Shown here: piece after piece, positions 1 to 10,874 of the stretch
Layout of the letters: every line of letters starts with the position of its first letter
Numbering within the stretch: the first letter of the stretch is position 1
The notes under the pieces: generated by a model
Seen by the model: the letters and a program-made list of their open reading frames with translations, nothing else
Told to the model about the DNA's origin: nothing
The model's database searches: none
NCBI GenBank assembly: GCA_950097015.1
Contig: CATNEN010000030.1
Span: forward strand, 1,659,001-1,723,000
Direction: 5' to 3'
From: Macrostomum hystrix
Taxonomy: Eukaryota; Platyhelminthes; Macrostomidae
DNA length: 64,000 nucleotides
Program-made: the position numbers and the translations under genes

Positions 1-35
1 ATTAATATGAAATATGAATATGAAAACTTCTCAGT

Positions 36-2045
36 GTGTCAGTTCCTAATCCACAGCTTAGATTAGTGAGTCAGTTCCTAATCCACAGCTTAGATTAGTG
101 AGTCAGTTCCTAATCCACTGCTTAGATTAGTGAGTCAGTTCCTAATCCCCAGATTAGATTAGTGAGTCAGTGTTCCTAATCCACAGCTTAGATTAGTGAG
201 TCAGTGTTCCTAATCCACAGCTTAGATTAGTGAGTCAGTTCCTAATCCACTGCTTAGATTAGTGAGTCAGTTCCTAAATCCACTGCTTAGATTAGTGAGT
301 CAGTTCCTAATCCACAGCTTAGATTAGTGAGTCAGTTCCTAATCCACTGCTTAGATTAGTGAGTCAGTTCCTAATCCCCAGATTAGATTAGTGAGTCAGT
401 GTTCCTAATCCACAGCTTAGATTAGTGAGTCAGTGTTCCTAATCCACAGCTTAGATTAGTGAGTCAGTTCCTAATCCACAGCTTAGATTAGTGAGTCAGT
501 TCCTAATCCACTGCTTAGATTAGTGAGTCAGTTCCTAATCCCCAGATTAGATTAGTGTGTCAGTGTTCCTAATCCACTGCTTAGATTAGTGAGTCAGTTC
601 TTAATCCACAGCTTAGATTAGTGTGTCAGTTCCTAATCCCCAGATTAGATTAGTGAGTCAGTGTTCCTAATCCACAGCTTAGATTAGTGAGTCAGTGTTC
701 CTAATCCCCAGATTAGATTAGTGAGTCAGTGTTCCTAATCCACAGCTTAGATTAGTGAGTCAGTGTTCCTAATTCACAGCTTAGATTAGTGAGTCAGTGT
801 TCCTAATCCACAGCCTAGATTAGTGAGTCAGTGTTCCTAATCCACAGCTTAGATTAGTGAGTCAGTTCCTAATCCACTGCTTAGATTAGTGAGTCAGTTC
901 CTAATCCACAGCTTAGATTAGTGAGTCAGTTCCTAATCCACAGCTTAGATTAGTGAGTCAGTGTTCCTAATCCACAGCTTAGATTAGTCAGTCAGTGTTC
1001 CTAATCCACAGCTTAGATTAGTGTGTCAGTTTCTAATCCACAGCCTAGATTAGTGTGTCAGTTCCTAATCCACAGCTTAGATTAGTGAGTCAGTTCCTAA
1101 TCCACTGCTTAGATTAGTGAGTCAGTTCCTAATCCACAGCTTAGATTAGTGAGTCAGTGTTCCTAATCAACAGCTTAGATTAGTGTGTCAGCTCCAAATC
1201 CACAGCTTAGATTAGTGAGTCAGCTCCAAATCCACTGCTTAGATTAGTGAGTCAGTTTCTAATCCACAGCCTAGATTAGTGAGTTAGCTCCTAATCCACA
1301 GCTTAGATTAGTGAGTCAGCTCCAAATCCACAGCTTAGATTAGTGAGTCAGCTCCAAATCCACAGCTTAGATTAGTGAGTCAGCTCCAAATCCACTGCTT
1401 AGATTAGTGAGTCAGTTTCTAATCCACAGCCTAGATTAGTGAGTCAGCTCCTAATCCACAGCTTAGATTAGTGAGTCAGTTTCTAATCCACAGCCTAGAT
1501 TAGTGAGTCAGCTCCAAATCCACAGCCTAGATTAGTGAGTCAGCTCCAAATCCACAGCCTAGATTAGTGAGTCAGCTCCAAATCCACAGCCTAGATTAGT
1601 GAGTCAGCTCCAAATCCACAGCTTAGATTAGTGAGTCAGCTCCAAATCCACAGCTTAGATTAGTGAGTCAGCTCCAAATCCACAGCTTAGATTAGTGAGT
1701 CAGCTCCAAATCCACTGCTTAGATTAGTGAGTCAGTTTCTAATCCACAGCCTAGATTAGTGAGTCAGCTCCTAATCCACAGCTTAGATTAGTGAGTCAGT
1801 TTCTAATCCACAGCCTAGATTAGTGAGTCAGCTCCAAATCCACAGCCTAGATTAGTGAGTCAGCTCCAAATCCACAGCCTAGATTAGTGAGTCAGCTCCA
1901 AATCCACAGCCTAGATTAGTGAGTCAGCCATGGGTCAGTCCTAATCCACAGCTTAGATTAGTGAGTCAGCTCCAAATCCACTGCTTAGATTAGTGAGTCA
2001 GTTTCTAATCCACAGCCTAGATTAGTGAGTCAGCTCCAAATCCAT
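36..2045. repeat. 32-bp minisatellite in an intron of gene A1
   Basis: About 60 tandem copies of a 32-34 bp unit containing TTAGATTAGTGAGTCAG and CCTAATCCACAGC. Variants add GT in the middle (CAGTGTTCC) or change CCTAATCC to CCAAATCC, the latter concentrated in the right half, so sub-variants spread locally. The same unit fills the matching intron of A2 at 28788-29128, where the array is about six times shorter. The window therefore begins inside an intron of A1. Confidence 0.95.
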
Positions 2046-2061
2046 TGTCTCACATTGCCAG

Positions 2062-5000
2062 GCTACTGCTCACCAATCGACGACAGGGTGGTGATTATTT
2101 TTCAGCGGTTCTATAATCCCAGCCAACGGGAGTTGCTGAGTCTGTGTTCCATGTCAGTGGTCAGAAACGATCATGTGATTGCGACCTCTGTTGGCTCGGC
2201 AACCGTCACGTTCGTTTCCCGTCATTATCGAACTACACGACGGGGAGCGCATGGATTTGTACTCGATATAGAGTTCAAGAACATTAGACCTACAGGTGAT
2301 AATTGCCTTAGTCAAAACAAATCACTCTGACCCCATCCTGAATCACTCTGACCCCATCCTGAATCACTCTGACCCCATCCTGAATCACTGACCCCATCCT
2401 GAATCACTCTGACCCCATCCTGAATCACTCTGACCCCATCCTGAATCACTCTGACCCCATCCTGAATCACTCTGACCCCATCCTGAATCACTCTGACCAC
2501 ATCCTGAATCACTGACCCCATCCTCCATCACTGACCCCATCCTCCATCACTGATCCCATCCTGAACTTCACTTCTCCCAACCTCATCCCATCCGCCCTTG
2601 CACAGGTCCCAGCACCTGTCCGGAGGTTCGTCGGCTTGACAACTACAGGAGAGTGGTCGCTCTGAGGCCCGGTGAGCAACCATTTCTATATGGGATCACT
2701 GAATGCTCGTGGAGTCTCGCGCCACGCGACCAGCAGCACCTCATGGCCCTGAAACTCTCCATGGATTATCAAAATAGTTATGGACGCTATCCCAGCAGAC
2801 TAACGAACCCTTATTTTTATTGGTCTGGTCGAGACTATGGCCGGTGAGTTGAAATACGAACTTTGGTGATTGGATAAACTTGCATCCCAACAACTCAGTT
2901 AGTCTACTAAATTAGCGATCCCCCTCAGTTAGTCTACTAGATTAGCAATCCCCCTCAGTTAGTCTACTAGATAAGCAATCCCCCCTCAGTTAGTCTACTA
3001 GATTAGCAATCCCCCTCAGTTAGTCTACTAGATTAGCAATCCCCCTCAGTTAGTCTACTAGATTAGCAGTCCCACTCAGTTAGTCTACTAGATTAGCAAT
3101 CCCCCCTCAGTCAGTAGAATAGATTAGCAATCCACACCTCAGTCAGTAGATTAGATTAGTAATCCACACCTCAGTCAGTAGAATAGATTAGCAATCCACA
3201 CCTCAGTTAGTCTACTAGATTAGCAATCCACACCTCAGTCAGTAGAATAGATTAGCAATCCACACCTCAGTCAGTAGAATAGATTAGCAATCCACACCTC
3301 AGTCAGTAGAATAGATTAGCAATCCACACCTCAGTCAGTAGAATAGATTAGCAATCCACACCTCAGTTAGTCTACTAGATTAGCAATCCACACCTTAGTT
3401 AGTAGAATAGATTAGCAATCCACACCTCAGTCAGTAGAATAGATTAGCAATCCACACCTCAGTCAGTAGAATAGATTAGCAATCCACACCTCAGTCAGTA
3501 GAATAGATTAGCAATCCACACCTCAGTCAGTAGAATAGATTAGCAATCAACACCTCAGTCAGTAGAATAGATTAGCAATCCACACCTCAGTTAGTCTACT
3601 AGATTAGCAATCCACACATTAGTTAGTAGAATAGATTAGCAATCCACACCTCAGTCAGTAGAATAGATTAGCAATCCACACCTCAGTCAGTAGAATCGAT
3701 TAGCAATCCACACCTCAGTCAGTAGAATAGATTAGCAATCAACACCTCAGTCAGTAGAATAGATTAGCAATCCACACCTCAGTTAGTCTACTAGATTAGC
3801 AATCCACACCTCAGTCAGTAGAATAGATTAGCCATCCACACCTCAGTCAGTAGAATAGATTAGCAATCCACACCTCAGTCAGTAGAATAGATTAGCAATC
3901 CACACCTCAGTCAGTAGAATAGATTAGCAATCCACACCTCAGTCAGTAGAATAGATTAGCAATCCACACCTCAGTTAGTCTACTAGATTAGCAATCCACA
4001 CCTCAGTCAGTAGAATAGATTAGTAATCCACACCTCAGTCAGTAGAATAGATTAGCCATCCACACCTCAGTCAGTAGAATAGATTAGCAATCCACACCTC
4101 AGTCAGTAGAATAGATTAGCAATCCACACCTCAGTCAGTAGAATAGATTAGCAATCCACACCTCAGTCAGTAGAATAGATTAGCAATCCACACCTCAGTC
4201 AGTAGAATAGATTAGCAATCCACACCTCAGTCAGTAGAATAGATTAGCAATCCACACCTCAGTCAGTAGAATAGATTAGCAATCCACACCTCAGTCAGTC
4301 GAATAGATTAGCAATCCACACCTCAGTCAGTAGAATCCTCTCATTTCTTCTGTCTCATCATTTCATTTTAATTTTCCAATGCAGAAGGTCTATCGCGTAT
4401 CCAGAGTGCCAGAGGAAAGCAATAATTGCCTCCTACAGCAAGGTGGATCTAACTGATCTCTTTGAGTCGGTCTCAACCAGCGTATCTCGCTTCAGGAGAA
4501 CTTTCTGCTCTTCTCCCAGCGAAATTGATTCCCTGCTGTTTAGCGGCAACGCAAACCTCACAATCCAGACCAGTTTGTCAGACCTCATTCTCTCAGGATT
4601 CAATCTGACTGTGCTGGACCTGCCAAGGCCGCGGCAAGGTTGACAATTCATTTATTTTTTAATTGCTATTGAATTCATACTCGAGTGCAGACTCAATGAC
4701 TGGTTCTCATTCCTGATGCACTCTACATTCAGTGTCTCATTCCTGATGCACTCACATTCAGTGTCTCATTCCTGATGCACTCACATTCAGTGTCTCATTC
4801 CTGATGCACTCACATTCAGTGTCTCATTCCTGATGCACTCTCATTCAGTTTCTCATTCCTGATGCACTCACATTCAGTTTCTCATTCCTGATGCACTCTC
4901 ATTCAGTGTCTCATTCCTGATGCACTCACATTCAGTGTCTCATTCCTGATGCACTCACATTTAGTGTCTCATTCCTGATGCACTCTCATTCAGTGTCTCA

Positions 5001-8000
5001 TTCCTGATGCACTCACATTCAGTGTCTCATTCCTGATGCACTCACATTCAGTGTCTCATTCCTGATGCTTCCAATTACTCTCCCATTGACCCGCCGAATT
5101 AAACCGCAGGCTGCTCAACTGTTAATATCAGCACAAAGTACTCAATTGATAAGGCTTTTAAGATCTTTCACATCAAAGCGAAGGCTGGCTGTGTTGTGGC
5201 AGAGTCGATCCAGATGAAAGGCTTCTACAATGCGTACTCAGTGAGTTATGGATTTTGTCTAATGATCTACGCTATTCATTTACAAAAAATTGCATCTGTA
5301 AGACAGCAAGCCACCTGTTAGACTGGAAGCCACCTGTTAGACTGGAAGCCACCTGTTAGACATTAAGCCACCTGTTAGACATTAAGCCACCTGTTAGACT
5401 GGAAGCCACCTGTTAGACTGCAAGCCACCTGTTAGACAGCAAGCCACCTGTTAGACCGGTAGCCATCTGTTAGACAGGAAGCCACCTGTTAGACATGAAG
5501 CCACCTGTTAGACTGGAAGCCACCTGTTAGACAAGAAGCTACCTGTTAGACTGGAAGCCACCTGTTAGACAAGAAGCTACCTGTTAGACATGAAGCCACC
5601 TGTTAGACATGAAGCCACCTGTTAGACTGGAAGCCACCGCAGTATTAATCGCAGAATTCCGTGTTTCCAGAGCACATTGCTGAAAGCGACGTTCTACCTG
5701 AGCTGTAAAAATCAGCGGAACACGTCACTGGAAATTATCAGCCAGCAGATTATTGACTCAGTGCCCTGCGGCGGGACAAAAGTAATTTACGGCTCCTGGA
5801 ATTATCCCTTGTTGTTAAAGTTTCCAGAGGAAACGGATGCTCAGCTTATCAGCAATGTGACCTACAATTTTCCTGGTGAGTGAGAATATCCAGTCTCTTC
5901 AACATCCTTGGTGCGTTGTGCATGAGGCGATCAAAGCAAAATGCCGCGTTTTCCCGTCACGCAGTGTTTCAAGCCCTGTGCCAAGAGTTGAACAGCAGAA
6001 ACAATATGAGCGACAACAGCGTCGGCTACCTCAATCTGCCCCTGTTCATCTCGCCCGGCCGTCTTCCAATCACGCGCAGCCACTATTTGCAGCTAGCCTG
6101 CCAGTTTGAGCTACCATACCGGCCCGGGTTCAGTCTGCTGCTGCGAATCAGCCACAATCTCAATTACGAAGACATCGACTTCTATTGCCACTCAAAGCTG
6201 TCTTCTAGGGGCATCAGTCCGCACATTGTGCTCACAGCCAAGCAGCGCGATCCGGACAGTTCGGAAGCCTGGATTGAGCAGCAGCTTGAGATGTGCCACG
6301 GCTACTCGGTGGGCACTTTGAGCACTAAATCTGAGCTGCTAGTAGACGGTTCGGTGACAGTCAGTCTGCTGTCAGTGCAGCAGAGCTGGAACGGCCTCAA
6401 CAACTCGGGCAGTCTGCAAATGTTCAACCAGACTCGAACAAACGACTTGAGCTTCATGATCAGCTACGAGTACGGTGAGAACCTTTTCGAGCGTATGGAC
6501 AGATGCTCGATACTCGATACTCGATGCTCGATACTCGATACTCGATGCTCGATACTCGATGCTCGATACTCGATGCTCGATACTCGATGCTCGATACTCG
6601 ATGCTCGATACTCGATGCTCGATACTCGATGCTCGATACTCGATGCTTGCTACTCGATACTCGATACTCGATGCTTGATACTCGATGCTCGATGCTCGAT
6701 ACTCGATACTCGATACTCGATACTCGATGCTCGATACTCGATACTCGATGCTCGATACTCGATGCTCGATACTCGATGCTCGATACTCGATGCTTGATAC
6801 TCGATACTCGATACTCGATGCTTGATACTCGATGCTCGATGCTCGATACTCGATACTCGATACTCGATGCTCGATACTCGATACTCGATACTCGATACTC
6901 GATGCTTGATACTCGATGCTCGATGCTCGATACTCGATACTCGATACTCGATGCTCGATGCTTGATACTCGATACTCGATACTCGATGGTCAATGCTCGA
7001 CTTTTTAAGCTCGATTCTCGACGTTTCATGCTGGTTACTTGATGCACGATTCTCATTAACTCGATGCCTGATATTCAAAGATTTATGCTTGATGCTCGGT
7101 GCTATATAAATTGCATAACATCTGATGAGCGATACCTTTACACCCGATTCGACCTCCAGTTCCAAGCTGCCCCGAGCTGCGGTGCCGCTCGTTGGACCCG
7201 GCCCAATCCAACTGTGGCAAGACCTCTCCGAGTAACCTGCAGCTAACGGCTGAGCTGGCGAAAACGCCGACTTCCGATTGCAAATGGAACATCCCGATCA
7301 ACTCGGAGATGCGAGACGCCATGGCTAGGCAGTCTGATCACTGGCTGGCTCGAGTCGAACTGTCCAACTTCGCATTCGGCTGCCCGTGCCACGACTGTCG
7401 CACGGAGTTGCAGCACATGACGATCGCGCACAAGCCGGCGGATGATAGCCCAAGCTCCGACAGACTGATCATCTGCGGCGACTACCGCACGGAAAGCAAG
7501 GTGGTGCACCTGGCTCTCACACCTAGTCAGCCAGACATCCAGATTTCCTTCTCAGCTCTGGAGACTGGAATCAATGTTAGCGTGACATTCATCGACTGCA
7601 GACGGAATTCCAGCCTGCGACAGTGCCAGGTGGCCAGCAGCCAATTCTGGGGAATAAAACAGGTTCCGCTATCCGGCAGAACGCCAGGTGAGAGCAGTTT
7701 TTTGGCCTGCAGGTTAGGCAACTGTCTAACACCTGGTCTGTAGGTTGGGCAACTGTCTAACACCTGGTCTGTAGGTTGGGCAACTGTCTAACACCTGGTC
7801 TGTAGGTTGGGCAACTGTCTAACACCTGGTCTGTAGGTTGGGCAACTGTCTAACACCTGGTCTGTAGGTTGGGCAACTGTCTAACACCTGGTCTGTAGGT
7901 TGGGCAACTGTCTAACACCTGGTCTGTAGGTTGGGCAACTGTCTAACACCTGGTCTGTAGGTTGGGCAACTGTCTAACACCTGGTCTGTAGGTTGGGCAA

Positions 8001-8871
8001 CTGTCTAACACCTGGTCTGTAGGTTGGGCAACTGTCTAACACCTGGTCTGTAGGTTGGGCAACTGTCTAACACCTGGTCTGTAGGTTGGGCAACTGTCTA
8101 ACACCTGGCCTGCAGGTTAGGCAACTGTCTAACACCTGGTCTGTAGGTTGGGAAACTGTCTAACACCTGGCCTGCAGGTTGGGCAACTGTCTAACACCTG
8201 GTCTGTAGGTTGGGAAACTGTCTAACAGGTGACAGCAGCTGGTCTGTAGGTTGGAAAACTGTCTAACAGGTGACAGCAGCTGGTCTGTAGGTTGGAAAAC
8301 TGTCTAACAGGTGACAGCAGCTGGTCTGTAGGTTGGGCAACTGTCTAACACCTGGTCTGTAGGTTGGGCAACTGTCTAACACCTGGTCTGTAGGTTGGGC
8401 AACTGTCTAACACCTGGTCTGTAGGTTGGGAAACTGTCTAACACCTGGTCTGTAGGTTGGGAAACTGTCTAACAGGTGACAGCAGCTGGCCTGCAGGCTA
8501 GGAAACTGTCTAACACCTGGTCTGTAGGTTGGGAAACTGTCTAACAGGTGACAACAGCTGGTCTGTAGGTTGAGAAACTGTCTAACAGGTGACAGCAGCT
8601 GGTCTGTAGGTCTAGGAGGCCAGTCTTCTGCACTGAGTACTAAATAAGCCTTCACTAATTTCTAAGCGCATTTTCACATGCTCCAATGCTGTCACTGTCA
8701 CTGTCAGGTGGTCTTGTGTTCCTGGCTGTTCTGCTGTCCCTCATGCTCATTGGCTGCCTGTTGTACATCAATCGAGCTATCGTATCGAGTCGTCTTCAAG
8801 CCGCTCTTGAACATCAGCGACTAACGAGAAACGATGACACACTGCAGCTCACGCTCGACTCTGCTGAATAG
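2062..8871 (+). CDS. Gene A1: CUB-type single-pass membrane protein, 3' eight exons (5' end outside window)
   Basis: Exons 2062-2295, 2606-2843, 4385-4638, 5110-5240, 5671-5875, 5965-6474, 7160-7687 and 8708-8871 share one reading frame with matching phases (1,1,2,1,0,1,1,1) and total 755 codons including the first split codon. All have GT-AG borders. The order matches exons 4-11 of A2, so signal peptide and first CUB exons must lie upstream of base 1. The visible part is a Cys-containing ectodomain with many N-glycosylation sequons. The last exon encodes a hydrophobic helix (GLVFLAVLLSLMLIGCLLY) followed by a tail of about 34 residues ending TLDSAE, so a type I membrane protein is inferred. 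The CUB assignment comes mainly from A2 exons 1-2; exons 4-11 are only loosely CUB-like. No frame break is seen, unlike A2. Ligand and function are unknown. Confidence 0.8.
2326..2562. repeat. 21-bp minisatellite, A1 intron
   Basis: About 12 copies of GAATCACTCTGACCCCATCC plus one base, some shortened by loss of CTC. It begins about 30 bases after the splice donor at 2296. A2 has the same array at 29404-29692. The 69-residue minus-strand reading frame with VIQDGVR repeats is only a by-product of the 21-base period. Confidence 0.95.
2895..4336. repeat. 29-32 bp two-form minisatellite, A1 intron
   Basis: The left part uses a form with CCCCTCAGTTAGTCTACTAG; the larger right part uses CACACCTCAGTCAGTAGAAT. 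Both share ATTAGCAATC, and isolated TTAGTCTACTAG units occur inside the second block. The A2 counterpart is 30010-31775, where the first form is much more expanded, so the two forms have grown independently in the two paralogues. Confidence 0.95.
4700..5068. repeat. 29-bp minisatellite, A1 intron
   Basis: About 13 copies of a unit with TCTCATTCCTGATGCACTC followed by ACATTCAGTG or TCATTCAGTG. It starts about 60 bases after the donor at 4639 and is shared with A2 (32148-32594). Confidence 0.95.
5300..5637. repeat. 19-bp minisatellite, A1 intron
   Basis: About 17 copies of AGCCACCTGTTAGAC plus a four-base variable joint (TGGA, ATTA, ATGA, AGCA). The joint varies nearly independently of the conserved core. 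The counterpart in A2 is 32814-33247. Confidence 0.95.
6505..6990. repeat. 7-bp minisatellite CTCGATR, A1 intron
   Basis: About 70 tandem copies of CTCGATA or CTCGATG, with occasional CTTGATA, begin about 30 bases after the donor at 6475. The unit contains palindromic TCGA and has no stop in several frames, giving long spurious reading frames on both strands. The A2 counterpart (34126-35560) is three times longer. Confidence 0.97.
7697..8612. repeat. 31-bp minisatellite, A1 last intron
   Basis: About 29 copies of a unit containing GTCTGTAGGTTGGGCAACTG and TCTAACACCTG, with a second form ending TCTAACAGGTGACAGCAGC near the right end. It starts about 10 bases after the donor at 7688 and ends before the TM exon. 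A2 has the same array at 36255-36695 with fewer first-form units. Confidence 0.95.
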
Positions 8872-9349
8872 ACTATCCGTCTCTCATTGCTTGCTTTTGT
8901 TGAGTGTTTGATTGATTAATTGACGTATTGGTTGATCGATCGATCGATCGATTGATTGATGGATTGATTGTTGATTGATGTAATTTGTGCCGCTGCAGTG
9001 CTTAGCTTAGGACAAATTATTTTGTTTAATCGTTTAAGCGCTTGATAACCACTACTAGATAATCAGCTAGCATGTTACCCTGTTACTCTATCAGTTCAAT
9101 AGAAATCTATTGTTATTTGGCAATGCCTGTTTTGCCTTTGTTTAATCTCAAACACATTGATAATACATCACTTTGGATATCTCCTTGGTACAATAATTGT
9201 TCTCGACAAGTTTTGATTAAACAACAGAATTATTAAACCTTGGAAACATTTGAACTGCAATTGTATTACAAGTGATTTTATAACTGCTCAGATTGAGCGA
9301 CTGGTGGTTTGGAAGAGTGAGTGTGGCTCGTACTTGTATTTGATATTGG
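8872..9349. other. A1 3' flank, shared with A2 3' flank
   Basis: After the A1 stop there is near-identical sequence to 36962-37425. It includes a GATC/GATT microsatellite at about 8934-8975 (37022-37070 in the other copy). Similarity stops around 9330, where this copy runs into a TTAA-bordered element while the other copy joins sequence homologous to about 14113. No gene is seen. Confidence 0.8.
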
Positions 9350-9897
9350 TTAACAGTAGGACTACCAAACCATTTTGCCGCCCGTTTTTATACCAAGGGG
9401 AATTCACCCCCTGATCATTTTTGGCAGCGCCCGAATGCTAACAGCGTTGCGTGGTGACTGATTGATTGACACACTAGGCGATGCTGTCCTGTGTTTGAGC
9501 TGCGCCTAATATTTAGGCTTGATCAGTGAAATTGGAGAAATTCGCGTCAGGGTGTCCATAGTGGCCTAGCTTCCACCTGTTGTAGCCCTTGAAGGTCCAG
9601 CAGTCCATCTAGATAAACGGTAGGTGACCGCCGAAGACGGAAATGATGCAGGCACACTCGGGTGATTAATTTTGAAGGCCTGGCAAGGTCGCACTGAGGA
9701 AAAGTCCGACCTTCGGTCAGAACCATTGAATATCTCGACGGTCTGAAGAGCTGGCGACTAGATTCTTGTTTCAGAAGATGCGCTAAAAAAATTGTCCCGA
9801 GTTCTTGAGTTGCGTGTGCTTGCGTTGTTCCGTTCGGGTGCAGCACAAATAACTGTCAGAGGGGAGGAATCACCCCTCTTAGTAGTACTACTGTTAA
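9350..9897. mobile_element. TTAA-flanked inverted-repeat element, non-autonomous
   Basis: The left edge TTAACAGTAGGACTACCAA at 9350 and the reverse complement of the right edge, TTAACAGTAGTACTACTAA (ending 9897), match at 17 of 19 positions. TTAA at both ends fits a TTAA target duplication, as in piggyBac-type DNA transposons, but the termini do not prove that family. The interior carries no convincing transposase. It holds a GAATATCTCGACG motif (about 9728) also found in the 12229 and 13151 elements. A MITE-like element is inferred. Confidence 0.55.
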
Positions 9898-10097
9898 AAA
9901 TATAGATCAGGATTTTGTAGTCTTCGGTGGCTTTGATGGGTGCCACCATTAGCTGGGGTAGAAATTCAGGTGGGCGTGTCAGTCCACGGACCGTATTCCA
10001 CCCCAATTCGGACGAGACAAAACTCACTGTCGGATTTTGCAGTATGAAGGAAAATTGTGTTATCACATATGACATTTGCTCCTCGCGATCTATTTCT
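9898..10097. other. Unassigned spacer
   Basis: This short stretch contains a minus-strand open frame running from about 10075 back into the 9350 element. It shows no family resemblance I can name and may be transposon-derived. It ends where a 20-bp array begins. Confidence 0.3.
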
Positions 10098-10318
10098 CAC
10101 ACAGACACCCTTGTGTGATCACAGACACCCTTGTGGGATCACAGACACCCTTGTGTGATCACAGACACCCTTGTGTGATCACAGACACCCTTGTGTGATC
10201 ACAGACACCCTTGTGTGATCACAGACACCCTTGTGTGATCACAGACACCCTTGTGTGATCACAGACACCCTTGTGTGATTGCAGACACCCTTGTGTGATT
10301 GCAGACACCCTTGTGTGT
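10098..10318. repeat. 20-bp minisatellite
   Basis: Eleven copies of ACAGACACCCTTGTGTGATC, the last two with GATTGC instead of GATCAC. It lies upstream of the DUF3480 gene and is not obviously within an intron. Confidence 0.95.
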
Positions 10319-10874
10319 GATTACAGTGATCTCAATTTAACAGAAGCCAAGAAGCATCCACCTTTTGAACTATCCCTATTTTGTCCCAACCCAAGCAATC
10401 GCGGCATTCAGGCAGCTACGAGCATTTATTCCGAATGCGATCTGGAAGCCACAGGGGCTTTCGAACGATCGAGACTGCCCTGCCAGCTACGTGTCCAGCG
10501 GTTCGCGTGCGCTCCTTTAGCCCTCAGTTGTGTCTGGATCTGGGGCTAAGCTGGCCGGATTGTAGCGCAAACGCTGAGGGTGGGCTTATGGAAAGGATCG
10601 TTCGGGTCAGGCCGTCACGCACGCCGCCGCCAACCACCCGCTCTCTCTCTCTCTCTCTCGCCTCCCCCTCTGATTGCCGAAGCCGCAAATTCCGCTTGGA
10701 TCCTCCGCCTGCCTGCCGCCCCTTTAATTTCGCCACCCGCACCCAGGGCTCGAAGGGCGGGGATGAGTGGCGAAGGAAACACGCACGCCGCAGCGGGACA
10801 ACTGTTGATAACAGCCGGCCCGAGCCTATTGCAGCACAGTTTAACACTCAGCGGACACTTGACTAAGTGCTCAG
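10319..10874. other. GC-rich region upstream of the DUF3480 gene
   Basis: About 550 bases, GC-rich towards the right, with a short CT microsatellite at 10640-10659. It probably holds the promoter and 5' leader of the gene starting at 10875. No TATA box is clear. Overlapping short open frames on both strands look like GC-rich noise. Confidence 0.4.

Noticed and set aside
4433-4651. Minus-strand frame opposite A1 exon 6
   Set aside because: A shadow of a conserved coding exon with correct splice sites on the plus strand.
5300-5637. CRISPR-like alternation of conserved core and variable joint
   Set aside because: The joint is only four bases with a few recurring states, typical of a minisatellite.
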